NCBI GenBank assembly: GCA_021325275.1
Contig: JAJPHL010000065.1
Span: 1 to 64,000, forward strand
DNA: 64,000 nt
DNA from: Terriglobia bacterium
GTDB lineage: Bacteria; Acidobacteriota; Terriglobia; JAJPHL01
Direction: 5' to 3'
Position numbers and translations under genes: made by a program. Under the pieces are notes generated by a model, which was not told where the DNA came from, ran no database searches, and was given only the letters and a program-made list of their open reading frames with translations. Below are positions 1-8,892 of the stretch, piece after piece (within the stretch, counting starts at the first letter, position 1; each line of letters starts with the position of its first letter).

Positions 1-28
1 CGTGCCGACCGTCGCGCAAAAAAGAACT

Positions 29-65
29 GGGCTTTAGCCCCTGCGATTCGCAGGGGCTAAAGCCC
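29..65. repeat. Near-perfect 37-base palindrome
   Basis: Two 18-base arms (29-46 and 48-65) are exact reverse complements around a single T. The arms contain the core CTTTAGCCCC. It lies outside any convincing gene, downstream of the 3' end of the minus-strand hydrolase. Palindromes with a 'gggctttagccc' core are frequent intergenic elements in acidobacterial genomes. It could form a very stable hairpin in RNA from either strand. Confidence 0.8.
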
Positions 66-86
66 TGAACTTGAGAGTCAGCGTGC

Positions 87-106
87 GGCACGGCTGAAGC
101 CGTGCC
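87..106. repeat. Short palindrome (GGCACGGCT/AGCCGTGCC)
   Basis: Nine-base arms at 87-95 and 98-106 flank a GA dinucleotide. It follows the larger palindrome at 29-65 by about 20 bases. The two look like neighbouring copies of small dispersed palindromic repeats rather than parts of a gene. The rest of 107-248 holds nothing I recognise except a low-complexity run of 'cgggcct' units around 210-243. Confidence 0.65.
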
Positions 107-248
107 CCGATACGAACCAAGCAGGCGTGGGAACTCTCGATTCTTCACCTAAGCACCAAGAATGCTGTAGACGACTCGCAGACAGCCCACTAGTTCGTCG
201 TGTTGGTTTTGACTCGGGCCTCGGGCCTCATGGCTCGGGCCTAGGTTT

Positions 249-1073
249 TTACACCGGCATGCCCAGGCGACCCGTGGGGACTTGGCGCAAAAGCGCCCCC
301 ACGGCGCGCGACACATCGGACGCAGCGCCATCCTCGCTGTGGGGACTATGGCCGCCGCCCTCGATCAGGCGCACGGCGCCGGGACACGCCTGTTCGATCG
401 CCGCCAACTCATCGGGTTCAGTGCGCGGATCTCGGCTGCCATGCACGAAAACCCGCGGCTGCTGAAGTTCGCCCAGGCGGCCGCCGTACAAATCGGGCGT
501 GGCGCGATTTTCGGCGGCGATCCGCAGCCAGGCGTCGGCGTTGAGGCCGACGATTTTCTTCCAATAGTCGTCGCCGTGCTCGGCGGCCAGCGTTGCCGAC
601 ACGCGCTCGCCCACGGACTCCGGCTTGTTCACCATGTCCTCGAAAAATCCACGCGAGGAGTGTGGTTTGTCGCGGAGAAAATGCGTTGCCTCCATCACCA
701 GCGCGGGAAAACGCTCGGGCGCCGCGAGTCCCAGGAGTGCGGCGATCACCGCGCCGTCCGAGTGTCCCCAAAGCACGCATTTCGGGATCGCCAAAGCGTC
801 GAGCCAGGCGATGGTTTCGGCGGCGGCGCGATGGTGGAAGTCGGTGGGGAGCGATTCGATGCGTCCAGAGCGTCCGTAACCGGAGCGATCGGGAATCAGC
901 ACCGCGAAGTCGCGTCCCACGGCGTCGATTTGTTTGCCGAAGGGATAAACCTGATATCCCCAACCGCCGTGCAGGAAAACGAGCGGGAATCCACGCCCAT
1001 ATTGGCGATAGAAAATGCGAACCGGCTCCGATCCTTGCGCGAGCGGCGATTCCCGGAGCGTGACAAACGGCAT
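249..1073 (-). CDS. Alpha/beta-fold hydrolase
   Basis: A 274-residue serine hydrolase of the alpha/beta family, probably cytoplasmic because no signal peptide is visible. The nucleophile elbow reads LWGHSDGAV (G-x-S-x-G with Ser between His and Asp) at about residue 100. An upstream VFLHGGWG segment is the usual oxyanion-hole HGG. A late EGGGHSPHSE carries the likely catalytic His, and GSRDPRTEPDE carries a candidate acid. The substrate cannot be told from sequence. It is a single gene, divergent from the small membrane-protein gene at 1211, with about 140 bases between the two starts. Confidence 0.85.
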   Translation of the reverse strand: MPFVTLRESPLAQGSEPVRIFYRQYGRGFPLVFLHGGWGYQVYPFGKQIDAVGRDFAVLIPDRSGYGRSGRIESLPTDFHHRAAAETIAWLDALAIPKCVLWGHSDGAVIAALLGLAAPERFPALVMEATHFLRDKPHSSRGFFEDMVNKPESVGERVSATLAAEHGDDYWKKIVGLNADAWLRIAAENRATPDLYGGRLGELQQPRVFVHGSRDPRTEPDELAAIEQACPGAVRLIEGGGHSPHSEDGAASDVSRAVGALLRQVPTGRLGMPV

Positions 1074-1210
1074 CCGTTCAGCTTATGCGAGTTAATTCTG
1101 CAATGGCCGGGAACTTTTTGGCGGCCCGGCTGCATTGTGCGTTCCTGCACAGACGCAGGTCGCCGGCCTTGATAGCGTGGTCAGTGGGAAACCTTTCCTG
1201 AGGAACAGCC

Positions 1211-1423
1211 ATGAACAAGGTCGTGGGAGTTGTTTTGATCGTTCTGGGACTCTGCGGGCTCGTCTGGGGTGGCTTCACCTATCACACCCATAAGACGGTG
1301 CTCGACGTGGGTCCGATTCACGCAACCCGTGAGCTCGAACACACCATACCGTTCCCTCCTATCGCGGGCGCGGTGGCGCTTCTCGGAGGTATCGCGTTGT
1401 TAATCTACGTTCGCGATAGATAG
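1211..1423 (+). CDS. Small two-helix membrane protein
   Basis: A 70-residue protein with a hydrophobic helix at residues 4-22 (VVGVVLIVLGLCGLVWGG) and another at about 50-66, joined by a polar loop. The shape is that of DUF3185-like small inner-membrane proteins. A good ribosome site (GAGGAA) lies 5 bases before the ATG. The gene ends 12 bases before the universal stress protein gene, so the two are probably cotranscribed and stress-linked. The biochemical role is unknown. Confidence 0.75.
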   Translation: MNKVVGVVLIVLGLCGLVWGGFTYHTHKTVLDVGPIHATRELEHTIPFPPIAGAVALLGGIALLIYVRDR

Positions 1424-1435
1424 GAAGGCAATCTC

Positions 1436-2290
1436 GTGACCGCCTTCAAGCACATTCTGTTTCCCGTGGACTTTTCCGAACCGTGCATCGCGTTTCTGCC
1501 GTTTGTGAAGCGCATGGCCGATCGCTTCGGGGCGCGAGCAACCGCGCTCCACGCGATCAACGAAACCGCGATGCCGATTGGGCCCAACGTTGGCATGGTC
1601 CAGGCGCCCGAGGACTACCAAACGGTACGCGAAGCGATCGTCGAACGGCTGAAGGCGCTGTCGGGCCCGGTCTCGCCCGGCATCACGGGCGTCTGCGAAC
1701 CGGGGGATTCTGCAAGCGTAGTCCGCGAGTATGTTCAGTCGCACGGCGTCGATTTGATCATGATGCCTACACACGGCTACGGATCGTTCCGCCGCCTGCT
1801 GCTTGGCTCACTGACCGCCAAAGTGCTGCATGACGTCGAATGCCCCGTTTGGACAGCCGCGCACACCGACGATCCGCGCTTGCTCGCGCATACGGATTGT
1901 AAGAGCGTGGTCTGTGCCGTCGAGCACAATGAGGAAGGACTCGACGTGTTGAAGCGCGCCACCGATCTCGCCCAGACGCTTGGGGCGAGCCTCTGCCTTC
2001 TGCACGCCGCGCCGGTGATGGATGGAATCATTTTCGCGGATGACGATCCCCGCGAGGTGCGCAACGTGCGGCGGGGAGAAATCGCGAAGATGCAGAGGGA
2101 CGCCGGCACCGCCTTCGAGGCGATCGTGGAGTCCAAGGAAATCGGTGAACTCGTTCATCAAGTCGCGACCAGCCGCAACGCGGACTTAGTCGTGATCGGC
2201 CGCGGCAAACTCCAGAAGGGTTTCGGGCGGCTGTTGACGCGGGCCTACGACATTGTTCGCGAGTCGCCGTGCCCCGTGCTGAGTTTGTAG
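1436..2290 (+). CDS. Tandem universal stress protein (two UspA domains)
   Basis: A 284-residue protein with two UspA domains, roughly residues 1-145 and 155-284. The first starts with the usual FKHILFPVDFSE. It ends with PTHGYGSFRRLLLGS..., which fits the ATP-binding pattern G-x2-G-x9-G-S and precedes a CPV strand. The second has GRGKLQKGFGRLL and ends SPCPVLSL, a looser nucleotide motif. UspA proteins help cells survive starvation and stress. GTG is chosen as start because GGAAGG precedes it by 7 bases. It follows the small membrane gene by 12 bases. Confidence 0.9.
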   Translation: MTAFKHILFPVDFSEPCIAFLPFVKRMADRFGARATALHAINETAMPIGPNVGMVQAPEDYQTVREAIVERLKALSGPVSPGITGVCEPGDSASVVREYVQSHGVDLIMMPTHGYGSFRRLLLGSLTAKVLHDVECPVWTAAHTDDPRLLAHTDCKSVVCAVEHNEEGLDVLKRATDLAQTLGASLCLLHAAPVMDGIIFADDDPREVRNVRRGEIAKMQRDAGTAFEAIVESKEIGELVHQVATSRNADLVVIGRGKLQKGFGRLLTRAYDIVRESPCPVLSL

Positions 2291-2389
2291 GTAAGGCGCC
2301 GCCGGCCAGGCAGTGTCCTAAATTGCGCGCGACGGCGCGCCCTTGACGGTCGCGAACGCCCAGCGTCGAACCAGCTTCCACGAAAATCT

Positions 2390-2420
2390 GGGAACTTTTT
2401 CCCCTCTCGCGACACTAACA
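2390..2420 (+). promoter_or_regulatory. Putative ECF-type promoter of the sigma-factor gene
   Basis: GGGAACTTTTT at 2390-2400 matches the GGAAC core of ECF sigma -35 elements. It is followed about 16 bases later by a GACACTAAC segment that may act as the -10. The start codon of the ECF sigma gene is at 2428, so the transcript leader would be very short. The placement suggests the sigma factor drives its own gene, as many ECF factors do. This is motif reading only. Confidence 0.5.
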
Positions 2421-2427
2421 GTAGTGA

Positions 2428-2940
2428 ATGGATCTGACAGGAAGCGACGAATCGCTGATGCTCGAGGTGAAGCAGGGCTCCGAACCTGCCTTCATCGCGC
2501 TGTTCGAACGCTACGCCCGGCCGATCCATGGATATTTCCGGCGCCGCATGGGCGATCCGCAACGCGCCGAGGACTTGGCGCAGGAGACGTTTCTCGCGCT
2601 GCTCAAGGGCGCGCGGAGATACGAGCGGCGCGCGCTGTTCCGCACCTACTTGTACGCCATCGCGATGAATTTGCTGTCGGCGGAACGGCGACGTGCGGCG
2701 AAGGATCGCGGATCTACGACAGATGAACCCGCGACATCGGCGGATCCTGATGCCGTATTGTGGGTGCGCCGTGCCGTCGAGCAATTGGATGACCAGCAAC
2801 GCGAGGTCTTGTTGCTGAGGGAATACGAGCAGCTTAGCTACGAGGAAATTGCCGGCCTGCTGAATGTGCCGGTGAACACCGTGCGATCGCGCTTGTTTCG
2901 CGCGCGGATGGCGATGAAGGAATTGTTGGTGACGCGATGA
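2428..2940 (+). CDS. ECF-family RNA polymerase sigma factor
   Basis: A 170-residue extracytoplasmic-function sigma factor. Region 2 (about residues 20-90) holds FERYARPIHGYFRRR and the conserved DLAQETFLALLKGARRY. Region 4 (about 110-165) holds LDDQQREVLLLREYEQLSYEEIA followed by the helix-turn-helix NVPVNTVRSRLFRAR. It should recruit core polymerase to -35 GGAAC promoters. The stop overlaps the start of the anti-sigma gene by 4 bases (ATGA), so the pair is translationally coupled. This is the usual layout for a sigma factor and the membrane protein that holds it inactive. Confidence 0.95.
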   Translation: MDLTGSDESLMLEVKQGSEPAFIALFERYARPIHGYFRRRMGDPQRAEDLAQETFLALLKGARRYERRALFRTYLYAIAMNLLSAERRRAAKDRGSTTDEPATSADPDAVLWVRRAVEQLDDQQREVLLLREYEQLSYEEIAGLLNVPVNTVRSRLFRARMAMKELLVTR

Positions 2941-4205
2941 ACACGCATCTTGTCGAACCCGAAATCGTGATGGCGTACCGCGACGGCCAACTCGCGGCCG
3001 GCGAGGCTGCCGGCGTTCGCGCGCACTTGGAAACATGCGCCGAATGCCAGGAGATCGCGGCGAGTCTCGATGACGTGTCGGCGCAGATGCGCGCGTGGAC
3101 CGTCGAAGAGCCATCGCCGCAGTTGGCGTGGCGCGTCGCGGGCCGGGCGGGTAAGCCGAAGGGGAAGTTTTGGTGGTGGCATTGGCCGACGGCGGCTTTG
3201 GTGACAGCGGTGTTGGTGGTCGCGGTCCTGCCGTGGAAACGGCCTCCGGCCCCCACCGTCCAGACGGGCTGGTTGCCGGTGGGTTCAGTGCGAACGAGCG
3301 AATCCAATTTACCCCTGCCGCCGGCAGAGCCGCGGCGCCACGATTCCGTCGCTGAGATTGGGCCGCAGGCACAGGCACGAACGGGCCAGCTCGGCGGCGT
3401 GATCGGAGGCATCGTCAGCGCCACGCCGATGGCAGCGCCTCCCACGTCCGTCCAACGGCGTACCCAAGCTCAATTTGCGATGGAAGCCCGTCGCGGTGCG
3501 GCGATCCCAGTCCCAACTGCACCCATGATCGCGCGCGACGCCACGCTCAACCTCACCGTCAAGGATTTTGCATCCGTCCGCGATGTCGTCGAGCGAATCG
3601 TGCGCGTCCATCGCGGATTCGCACAGAATCTCGCGCTGACTTATCAAGCGGGCCGCAACAATCTCACGGCGACGTTGCGGATTCCCGATCCCGAGCTTGA
3701 TCGCACGCTCGCCGACCTGCGTTACCTGGGCAAAGTAGATCAAGAAGCGCAGAACGGCGAGGATCTACAAGCCCAACACGTCGACTTGGCGGCGCGCATC
3801 GCCAACTCCCGCGTGGCCGAAGCGCGATTGAAGGAACTGCTGGCGAACCGCACGGGAAAACTTTCCGATGTCGTGGAAGCGGAGAACGAATTGTCCCGTG
3901 TCCGCGAGGATATCGAGAGAATGCAGGCCCAGATTTCCTCCATGGAGAATCGCGTGGAGTTTGCCACCGTGAATTTGCGCATCAGCGACACGCCGCCGGT
4001 ACCCGCGCCGTCTTCCGTGTGGCGTGGGCTAAGCGAAGCGGGCAGGAATGGACTCACAATCCTGGGCGAGGGCCTGATGGGAGTCGCAACGTGGCTGCTC
4101 GAATACCTTCCGACACTGATCGTGATCGTGCTGGTCTTCTTTTTTCCCGTTCGTTGGCTGTGGCGAAAACTTCAAGCACGGCCCGCGTTTCGACTTCCGA
4201 ATTGA
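2937..4205 (+). CDS. Membrane anti-sigma factor with DUF4349 domain
   Basis: A 422-residue protein. Residues 1-45 form a zinc anti-sigma (ZAS) domain with H30-x3-C34-x2-C37. A transmembrane helix follows at about 80-100 (WPTAALVTAVLVVAVLPW), then a low-complexity periplasmic linker. A DUF4349 domain occupies about 195-345, with the coiled coil ELSRVREDIERMQAQISSME. A second helix near the C-terminus (LPTLIVIVLVFFF) ends in a basic tail. The ZAS end probably binds the upstream ECF sigma, and the DUF4349 part probably senses an envelope signal. DUF4349 function is not established. Confidence 0.9.
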   Translation: MNTHLVEPEIVMAYRDGQLAAGEAAGVRAHLETCAECQEIAASLDDVSAQMRAWTVEEPSPQLAWRVAGRAGKPKGKFWWWHWPTAALVTAVLVVAVLPWKRPPAPTVQTGWLPVGSVRTSESNLPLPPAEPRRHDSVAEIGPQAQARTGQLGGVIGGIVSATPMAAPPTSVQRRTQAQFAMEARRGAAIPVPTAPMIARDATLNLTVKDFASVRDVVERIVRVHRGFAQNLALTYQAGRNNLTATLRIPDPELDRTLADLRYLGKVDQEAQNGEDLQAQHVDLAARIANSRVAEARLKELLANRTGKLSDVVEAENELSRVREDIERMQAQISSMENRVEFATVNLRISDTPPVPAPSSVWRGLSEAGRNGLTILGEGLMGVATWLLEYLPTLIVIVLVFFFPVRWLWRKLQARPAFRLPN

Positions 4206-4378
4206 GCGCCGGAAATGTACAGGCTAGGATGCCTGTCCTACTTCGCTCGGCCGAATCTGTGCAATCTGTGAAATCTGTGGACGGTTTTTCGCGTTCGAAA
4301 ATCAGTGGATCGTAAAGCTTCGTTAAGCTAGGTTAAGCGCAGAACTAATTTCAGGCTTCTGTGTTTAAATCACACCAT

Positions 4379-4432
4379 AGGCCCGGTTCTCGCCTCATAG
4401 CCCCTCACGCCTCCATTGAGAGGGCCGGGCCT
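4379..4432. terminator. Stem-loop between convergent genes
   Basis: Eight-base GC-rich arms AGGCCCGG (4379-4386) and CCGGGCCT (4425-4432) enclose a 38-base loop between the anti-sigma gene and the convergent sensor gene. Inner TTCTC/GAGA bases could extend the stem. No long T-run follows, so terminator activity is uncertain. The surrounding 4206-4486 also holds short 'atctgtg' direct repeats at about 4255-4280 but no gene. Confidence 0.35.
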
Positions 4433-4486
4433 CTTAAATCCCCAGGCGTGTATTTCCAACAACTTCGGTAGGTTCGTTTCGTAATT

Positions 4487-5221
4487 CTAATGGTCCGGCG
4501 CCGCAACCAACGGCAGTCGGACGGCCAGCCGAAACCCGCTCGGAGCGAGGTTCTCCGCGCGCACACAGCCTCCCGCAGACTCTAGAATCTTCGCCGCCAG
4601 GGCCAAGTGGACGCTCGCGTCCTCGCCCGAGGAGCGCAGTCGCGTGACGAAAAATGGGTCGAACATGCGCGACAACTCGATTTCAGGGATCGCGCCCGAG
4701 GAGTTTGAGAAAGTCGTGACGGAGTCGCTGCCCGATCCTTCGCAGGTGATCGAAACCACCGACCCCGACTCGCTGTATTCGATCGTGGCATTCAAAAGCA
4801 GCGTCAAGGCCTGCGCCGTGCGCGGACCATTCACTAGGGCATACAACGGCGGCGCGGTTTTTGTCTGAATCGCGGCTTGAACCGCGACACCCATGCGCTC
4901 AGCGACGGGTAGCGAGTCTTCGGCGGCGGCTTCGATCAGCGGCCCCAGCGCGAGCCGCTCGGATTCGGCCGCCAGATCGTAGCGGCCGGTCAATTCCATC
5001 AGCACTCTCTTCAGCCGAACCATGCGGTCGGCTTGCACCATCGCTTCTTCGATGGCTTGGCGATACTCTTCCGCCGTCGTGGAAAACTCGAGGCCCAACT
5101 CCAGCGATCCATGGAGCGCCGTCAGCGGTTGGGCGAACTTGTGCAACAGCGCGGCTACCCACTCGGCGTCCATCACGATTGAGGGCTGGCCGGAAGGCGC
5201 AGGCACGGGTGCGGAACTCAT
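4487..5221 (-). CDS. Histidine-kinase-like sensor protein, degenerate ATPase
   Basis: A 244-residue soluble protein in a two-component operon. The segment ALLHKFAQPLTALHG at about residues 25-39 resembles an H-box with the phosphoacceptor His followed by Q-P-L. The C-terminal half resembles a HATPase fold (LLLNATIEYSESG as N-box, MFDPFF as F-box). The usual DxGxG G1 motif is replaced by FSNSSGAIPE. It has no sensor or transmembrane domain. It may be a weak kinase, a phosphotransferase or an inactive partner. It overlaps the upstream regulator gene by 4 bases, which argues they act together. Confidence 0.75.
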   Translation of the reverse strand: MSSAPVPAPSGQPSIVMDAEWVAALLHKFAQPLTALHGSLELGLEFSTTAEEYRQAIEEAMVQADRMVRLKRVLMELTGRYDLAAESERLALGPLIEAAAEDSLPVAERMGVAVQAAIQTKTAPPLYALVNGPRTAQALTLLLNATIEYSESGSVVSITCEGSGSDSVTTFSNSSGAIPEIELSRMFDPFFVTRLRSSGEDASVHLALAAKILESAGGCVRAENLAPSGFRLAVRLPLVAAPDH

Positions 5222-5904
5222 GCCGCAGCCTCGGCGTCCTCTCCGAGCTGGTAGCCGACTCCCCGAATCGTTCGGATCAAGCGCACCTGCGCGCCTTCGT
5301 CGACCTTGCGGCGCAAGTAATTGATGTATACGTCGACCACGTTGGTCATCGTGTCGAACGAAAGATTCCAGACGTGCTCGATGATCATGGCGCGCGTCAC
5401 GCGATGGCCGCGATTCAGCATCAGGTATTCGAGCAGCGCGAATTCCTTGGGCGTCAGCTCGATCCGGCGCTCGCCGCGGCGCACGGTGCGTTCCACGCGA
5501 TTGATCTCGAGGTCGGCCGAACGCAGCGTCGCTTCGAGCGGCCGGACGCCGCGGCGGATCAACGCGCGAACGCGCGCCGAAAGCTCGGAGTAGGCAAACG
5601 GTTTGGTTAAATAGTCATCGGCGCCGATGTCCAGGCCCTTCACGCGATCTTCCACCTTGGCCCGCGACGTCAGCACGATCACCGGCACGCTCGGCTTCTT
5701 GGCGCGCAAGCCTTGCAGCACCTCGAGGCCGTCGGCTTCCGGCAAGTTCAGGTCGAGCAGCACCAAATCGAAATCATATTCGGTGGCCATGTGCAGCGCG
5801 CCCTTGCCGTCATTCACCACATCTACGGCGTAGTTTTCAGCCTCTAGCCCTTTGCGCAAAAACATCGCGACAGGCTTATCGTCTTCCGCAATTAACACTC
5901 GCAT
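5218..5904 (-). CDS. OmpR/PhoB-family response regulator
   Basis: A 228-residue two-domain regulator. The receiver (1-120) has acidic residues in AEDDKP, the phospho-acceptor Asp in LVLLDLNLPEADG, the Thr/Ser switch VLTSRA and the Lys in YLTKPF. A winged-helix DNA-binding domain (about 130-222) contains ELTPKEFALLEYL, the recognition-helix region TNVVDVYINYLRRKV and the terminal RTIRGVGYQL. The start has an excellent ribosome site (GGAGG about 9 bases upstream). It is the first gene of the pair with the sensor protein and is divergent from the HD-GYP gene. Confidence 0.95.
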   Translation of the reverse strand: MRVLIAEDDKPVAMFLRKGLEAENYAVDVVNDGKGALHMATEYDFDLVLLDLNLPEADGLEVLQGLRAKKPSVPVIVLTSRAKVEDRVKGLDIGADDYLTKPFAYSELSARVRALIRRGVRPLEATLRSADLEINRVERTVRRGERRIELTPKEFALLEYLMLNRGHRVTRAMIIEHVWNLSFDTMTNVVDVYINYLRRKVDEGAQVRLIRTIRGVGYQLGEDAEAAA

Positions 5905-6194
5905 TTTTTCTTTCCTCCATGGTCTTTAATGAATCGACTCTCACACTGTTATTTGATCGGCTCAGATTTGGACAACCATTAACGCCCGCCCCAATCAGGC
6001 CGATCATCTACGTGAACCCGAACAAATGATTGGGCCGCTAGCGCCTCGGTAAGAGGCGCCGATAGAACGACTTCGCCCCCCGGCACCGCAGCAGCAGCCC
6101 ACGTGACGGAAAACCGGTCCCCGTTTCGCGCCCGAGTATGCCCACGAGCAGGCTCGGCCGTAGCGGAGGTCCCGCACGAAAGGTGAACACAACG

Positions 6195-7295
6195 ATGCTG
6201 GCCAAACCGCTTCCCAATATCCTGGTGGTTGACGACGAGCCCTCGATCCGCGAATTCCTGACGCGCGCGGTCAGCTACATTGCGCGCGAAGTCGGCGAAG
6301 CATCGAGCGCCAACGAAGCGATCGAATGCATGCGTGGCCGCCAGTACGACTTGATCCTCTCGGACTTGGCCATGGCGGATGGCGACGGCATGGCGTTGCT
6401 GGCGCACGTGCGCGACGCGTTTTGGGACGGCGGTTTCATTTTGATTAGCGGATACGCCACCACGCAGCACGTGATTTCCGCGCTGCGCCAGCAAGCTTCC
6501 GACTTTCTGATCAAGCCCGTGATGCTGGCGGATATTCGCGAGTCGGTGAAGCGCACCTACGCACAAGTATTGGCGCGCCGCGAGGCGCACGCGTATCACG
6601 GAATGCTCGAATCGAGCATCGAGCGGCGCACGCGAGATCTCGACAGCGCGCTGGCCGAGCTGGAATCGAACTATGGCGCGACGCTCGAGGCCTTGGTGGC
6701 CGCGTTGGACGCTCGCGAGCACGAAACCTCCAGCCACTCGTTTCGGGTACGTGCCTACGCCGCACATCTGGCGCGCGAAATCGGCTATCCCGCGGCGTTC
6801 CTTGCTCAGTTGGAGCACGGGGCGCTGTTGCACGACATCGGAAAAATCGCCACCAGCGATTCGATTTTGCTGAAGCCCGGCAAACTCACCGAAGAGGAAT
6901 GGCAAGAAATGCGGAAGCATCCCGTGGAAGGTGAGCGTATCCTGCGTCACGTGGCGTTTCTGGGACCGGCGGCGGTGATCGTCCGCCATCATCATGAGCG
7001 TTACGACGGCCAGGGATATCCCGACGGTTTGGCCGGCGAGGACATTCCGCTTGGTGCGCGCGTTTTCGCCTTCGCCGATACGATGGATGCCATGACGTCC
7101 GATCGGCCGTATCGAAAGGCCGCCGGATTTGACGCCGTGCACCAGGAAATTATCCGCTGCTCGGGCAAACAATTCGATCCGCACATCGCCAAAACGTTCC
7201 TGCGGATTCCCGTGGAGAAATGGCAGGAATTGCGCGCCACGGCCGAAGCGGATTACGCCGCTTCGAGTCGCGTCCTTGAGCCAGTACTTGTGTAG
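6195..7295 (+). CDS. HD-GYP response regulator (c-di-GMP phosphodiesterase)
   Basis: A 366-residue protein. The receiver domain (about 8-120) has VVDDEPS, the acceptor Asp in DLILSDLAMADG, and the Lys in FLIKPV. An HD-GYP domain follows (about 165-345) with the metal-binding HDIGKI and RHHHERYDGQGYPDGL, the latter carrying the G-Y-P signature. Such proteins hydrolyse cyclic di-GMP after phosphorylation. The frame is open upstream to 6138, but I chose the ATG at 6195 because AGGTG precedes it by 9 bases and the earlier residues are not receiver-like. No dedicated kinase is adjacent except the divergent pair at 4487-5904. Confidence 0.92.
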   Translation: MLAKPLPNILVVDDEPSIREFLTRAVSYIAREVGEASSANEAIECMRGRQYDLILSDLAMADGDGMALLAHVRDAFWDGGFILISGYATTQHVISALRQQASDFLIKPVMLADIRESVKRTYAQVLARREAHAYHGMLESSIERRTRDLDSALAELESNYGATLEALVAALDAREHETSSHSFRVRAYAAHLAREIGYPAAFLAQLEHGALLHDIGKIATSDSILLKPGKLTEEEWQEMRKHPVEGERILRHVAFLGPAAVIVRHHHERYDGQGYPDGLAGEDIPLGARVFAFADTMDAMTSDRPYRKAAGFDAVHQEIIRCSGKQFDPHIAKTFLRIPVEKWQELRATAEADYAASSRVLEPVLV

Positions 7296-7506
7296 GGCGT
7301 CCATTCGAGTGCGTTCTCATTAATGCATTTCGGGTTCCAAGATTAGAATCTCCACAAAGCCTTGCGGCAGAAACGTGTAGCAAAAGCTGCCTCGTTGGAG
7401 GTACCTCGGCTAATTCAGGAATTACCCAAAAAGGGAAGGCGAATCGTGCCGAAATGGGCGAGTTGCTGGGGAGACGTACGGAATTTGCCGGACAGTCCTG
7501 GGTCCC

Positions 7507-7549
7507 GAGTCCTGAGTGAAACGCGTAGCTTACTCAGCACTCAGGACTC
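7507..7549. terminator. Hairpin between convergent genes
   Basis: Perfect 12-base arms GAGTCCTGAGTG (7507-7518) and CACTCAGGACTC (7538-7549), with further 'actcagtactcagga' units just after. The element lies in the 282-base gap between the HD-GYP gene (ending 7295) and the convergent esterase (ending 7578). It could stop transcription from both sides, although no U-tract is seen. Such TCC(C/T)GAGTC-type runs are low-complexity intergenic filler in related genomes. Confidence 0.5.
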
Positions 7550-7577
7550 AGTACTCAGGACTACGCTGTTGGCGCGG

Positions 7578-8837
7578 CTATCGATGATTCGGCTGGAACG
7601 TTCCGCCCGTCAAAAGTAGCTGCAACGCTTCCTTTGATCGCGACTGCCACGCCATTTGCTTGTCCGGCGTGCGATTGTTGTGGTCCGATTCGATCATCGG
7701 GATCACTTCCACCGGCGCGTGTACTTGATTCATCGCCGTGAATAGGCCGGCGGGAGCGCAGGTTGTGTCGATGAATCCGATGGCGGCCAGAACGGGAGCT
7801 GCAATGCGCGGCGCGAAATTCACGGTGTCGAAGTAGAGCGCCGTTTCCCGCACCCGCGAATCGCTCATGTTCCAGTTCGGATACGACGTGGAGCGTCCAT
7901 GTGGCACGGCGTTGGAATCGGCGCCGGCCGGTTCGTTCACCAGCACCGCGGTGACACTCTGCGGATGCAGCGCCGCGGTCACCAGACTCTGCTGCCCGCC
8001 CATGCTCGTGCCCGTCAGCACCAGCGTCTGGCGATCCCAAGTGCCGTGACGCGTGATGTAGTCGAGCGCGCGGACGTCGCGCAAATACATGTTCAGGAAA
8101 TACGACGTTTCGCGATCCGTATTTCCCACGGCTTGATAGTTTGCCGGCGCGCCGGTGGCTTGATCGGGCGGCATATCGTGCGAGTCCACGTCGAAGGCGA
8201 GCCAACCTTCGGCCGCCCGGCTCGTCACCGTGGATGTTTGCAGCGCGTAGACGCCGGCCCACTGATAAATCACCAGCGCGGGAAATTTTCCCTCGCGCGC
8301 GGGCTTCGCGAGATAGCCTTGCACGTGCGATCCCAAGCTTTCGAGCGTCACTTGGTACAATTCGACGCCGGCGACCGTCGTGTCGAGCTTTTTCAGCACC
8401 GGATTGATGGGAATTTCGCTCAATGCTTTTAGTTTCGCATCCCAAAACGCGTCGAAATCGGCGGGCCGCGGGACGACCGGTTCGAGTTTTTCAGGTGCGA
8501 CGGCCGCGCCGAAGTGAATCGGCGTGCTTCTCTCTGTTGCGATCTCGCCGTAGATCATCGCCGGTTCGTTCATCGTGATTTCGATGGTGGCCTCGCCGGT
8601 GGAGAGGTCGAGCGGTCCCGAGACGATCGGATCGAGGCCGTTTTCCTTCAGCGAATACGTGAATTTCAGCGGCGCACCGGCTAGGCCCGTGAAGCGCACG
8701 GTCCATCCGGCTTTCTCGCCAACCTTGTAAATCCCGTTCGAGTGATACGGAACGAGCGAGATTGGCAACTCTTGCGCTGCGGCGAACGTCGCGAAGACTG
8801 CCAGCGTTGCTCGAAGAAAAACGGGAAATCTTTTCAT
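7578..8837 (-). CDS. Secreted acetyl-xylan esterase/cephalosporin-C deacetylase-like hydrolase
   Basis: A 419-residue protein with an N-terminal signal peptide (KRFPVFLRATLAVFATFAAAQ), so probably periplasmic or secreted. Residues about 25-110 form a beta-sandwich-like N-terminal domain. The rest is an AXE1-type alpha/beta hydrolase with VLTGTSMGGQQSL (nucleophile Ser in G-x-S-x-G) and GFIDTTCAPAG, which holds the likely acidic residue. The family removes acetyl groups from xylan or related esters. A late MIESDHNNRTPDK carries the probable catalytic His. It is a single gene with no sugar-degradation neighbours. Confidence 0.85.
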   Translation of the reverse strand: MKRFPVFLRATLAVFATFAAAQELPISLVPYHSNGIYKVGEKAGWTVRFTGLAGAPLKFTYSLKENGLDPIVSGPLDLSTGEATIEITMNEPAMIYGEIATERSTPIHFGAAVAPEKLEPVVPRPADFDAFWDAKLKALSEIPINPVLKKLDTTVAGVELYQVTLESLGSHVQGYLAKPAREGKFPALVIYQWAGVYALQTSTVTSRAAEGWLAFDVDSHDMPPDQATGAPANYQAVGNTDRETSYFLNMYLRDVRALDYITRHGTWDRQTLVLTGTSMGGQQSLVTAALHPQSVTAVLVNEPAGADSNAVPHGRSTSYPNWNMSDSRVRETALYFDTVNFAPRIAAPVLAAIGFIDTTCAPAGLFTAMNQVHAPVEVIPMIESDHNNRTPDKQMAWQSRSKEALQLLLTGGTFQPNHR

Positions 8838-8892
8838 AAGCGAGGACTACCGAACAGGAGTTCCGACAAACCCATAGCTATCTCGTCCAGCT

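Noticed and set aside
210-243. Tandem CGGGCCT repeat as a functional element
   Set aside because: Short low-complexity run like one near 10390-10415; typical intergenic filler with no further pattern.
7340-7420. c-di-GMP riboswitch after the HD-GYP gene
   Set aside because: The segment CAAAGCC...GGC and a later GGAGGTACC resemble the riboswitch core, but the upstream GGGCAAACC half and paired stems are absent, and no gene starts downstream on this strand.
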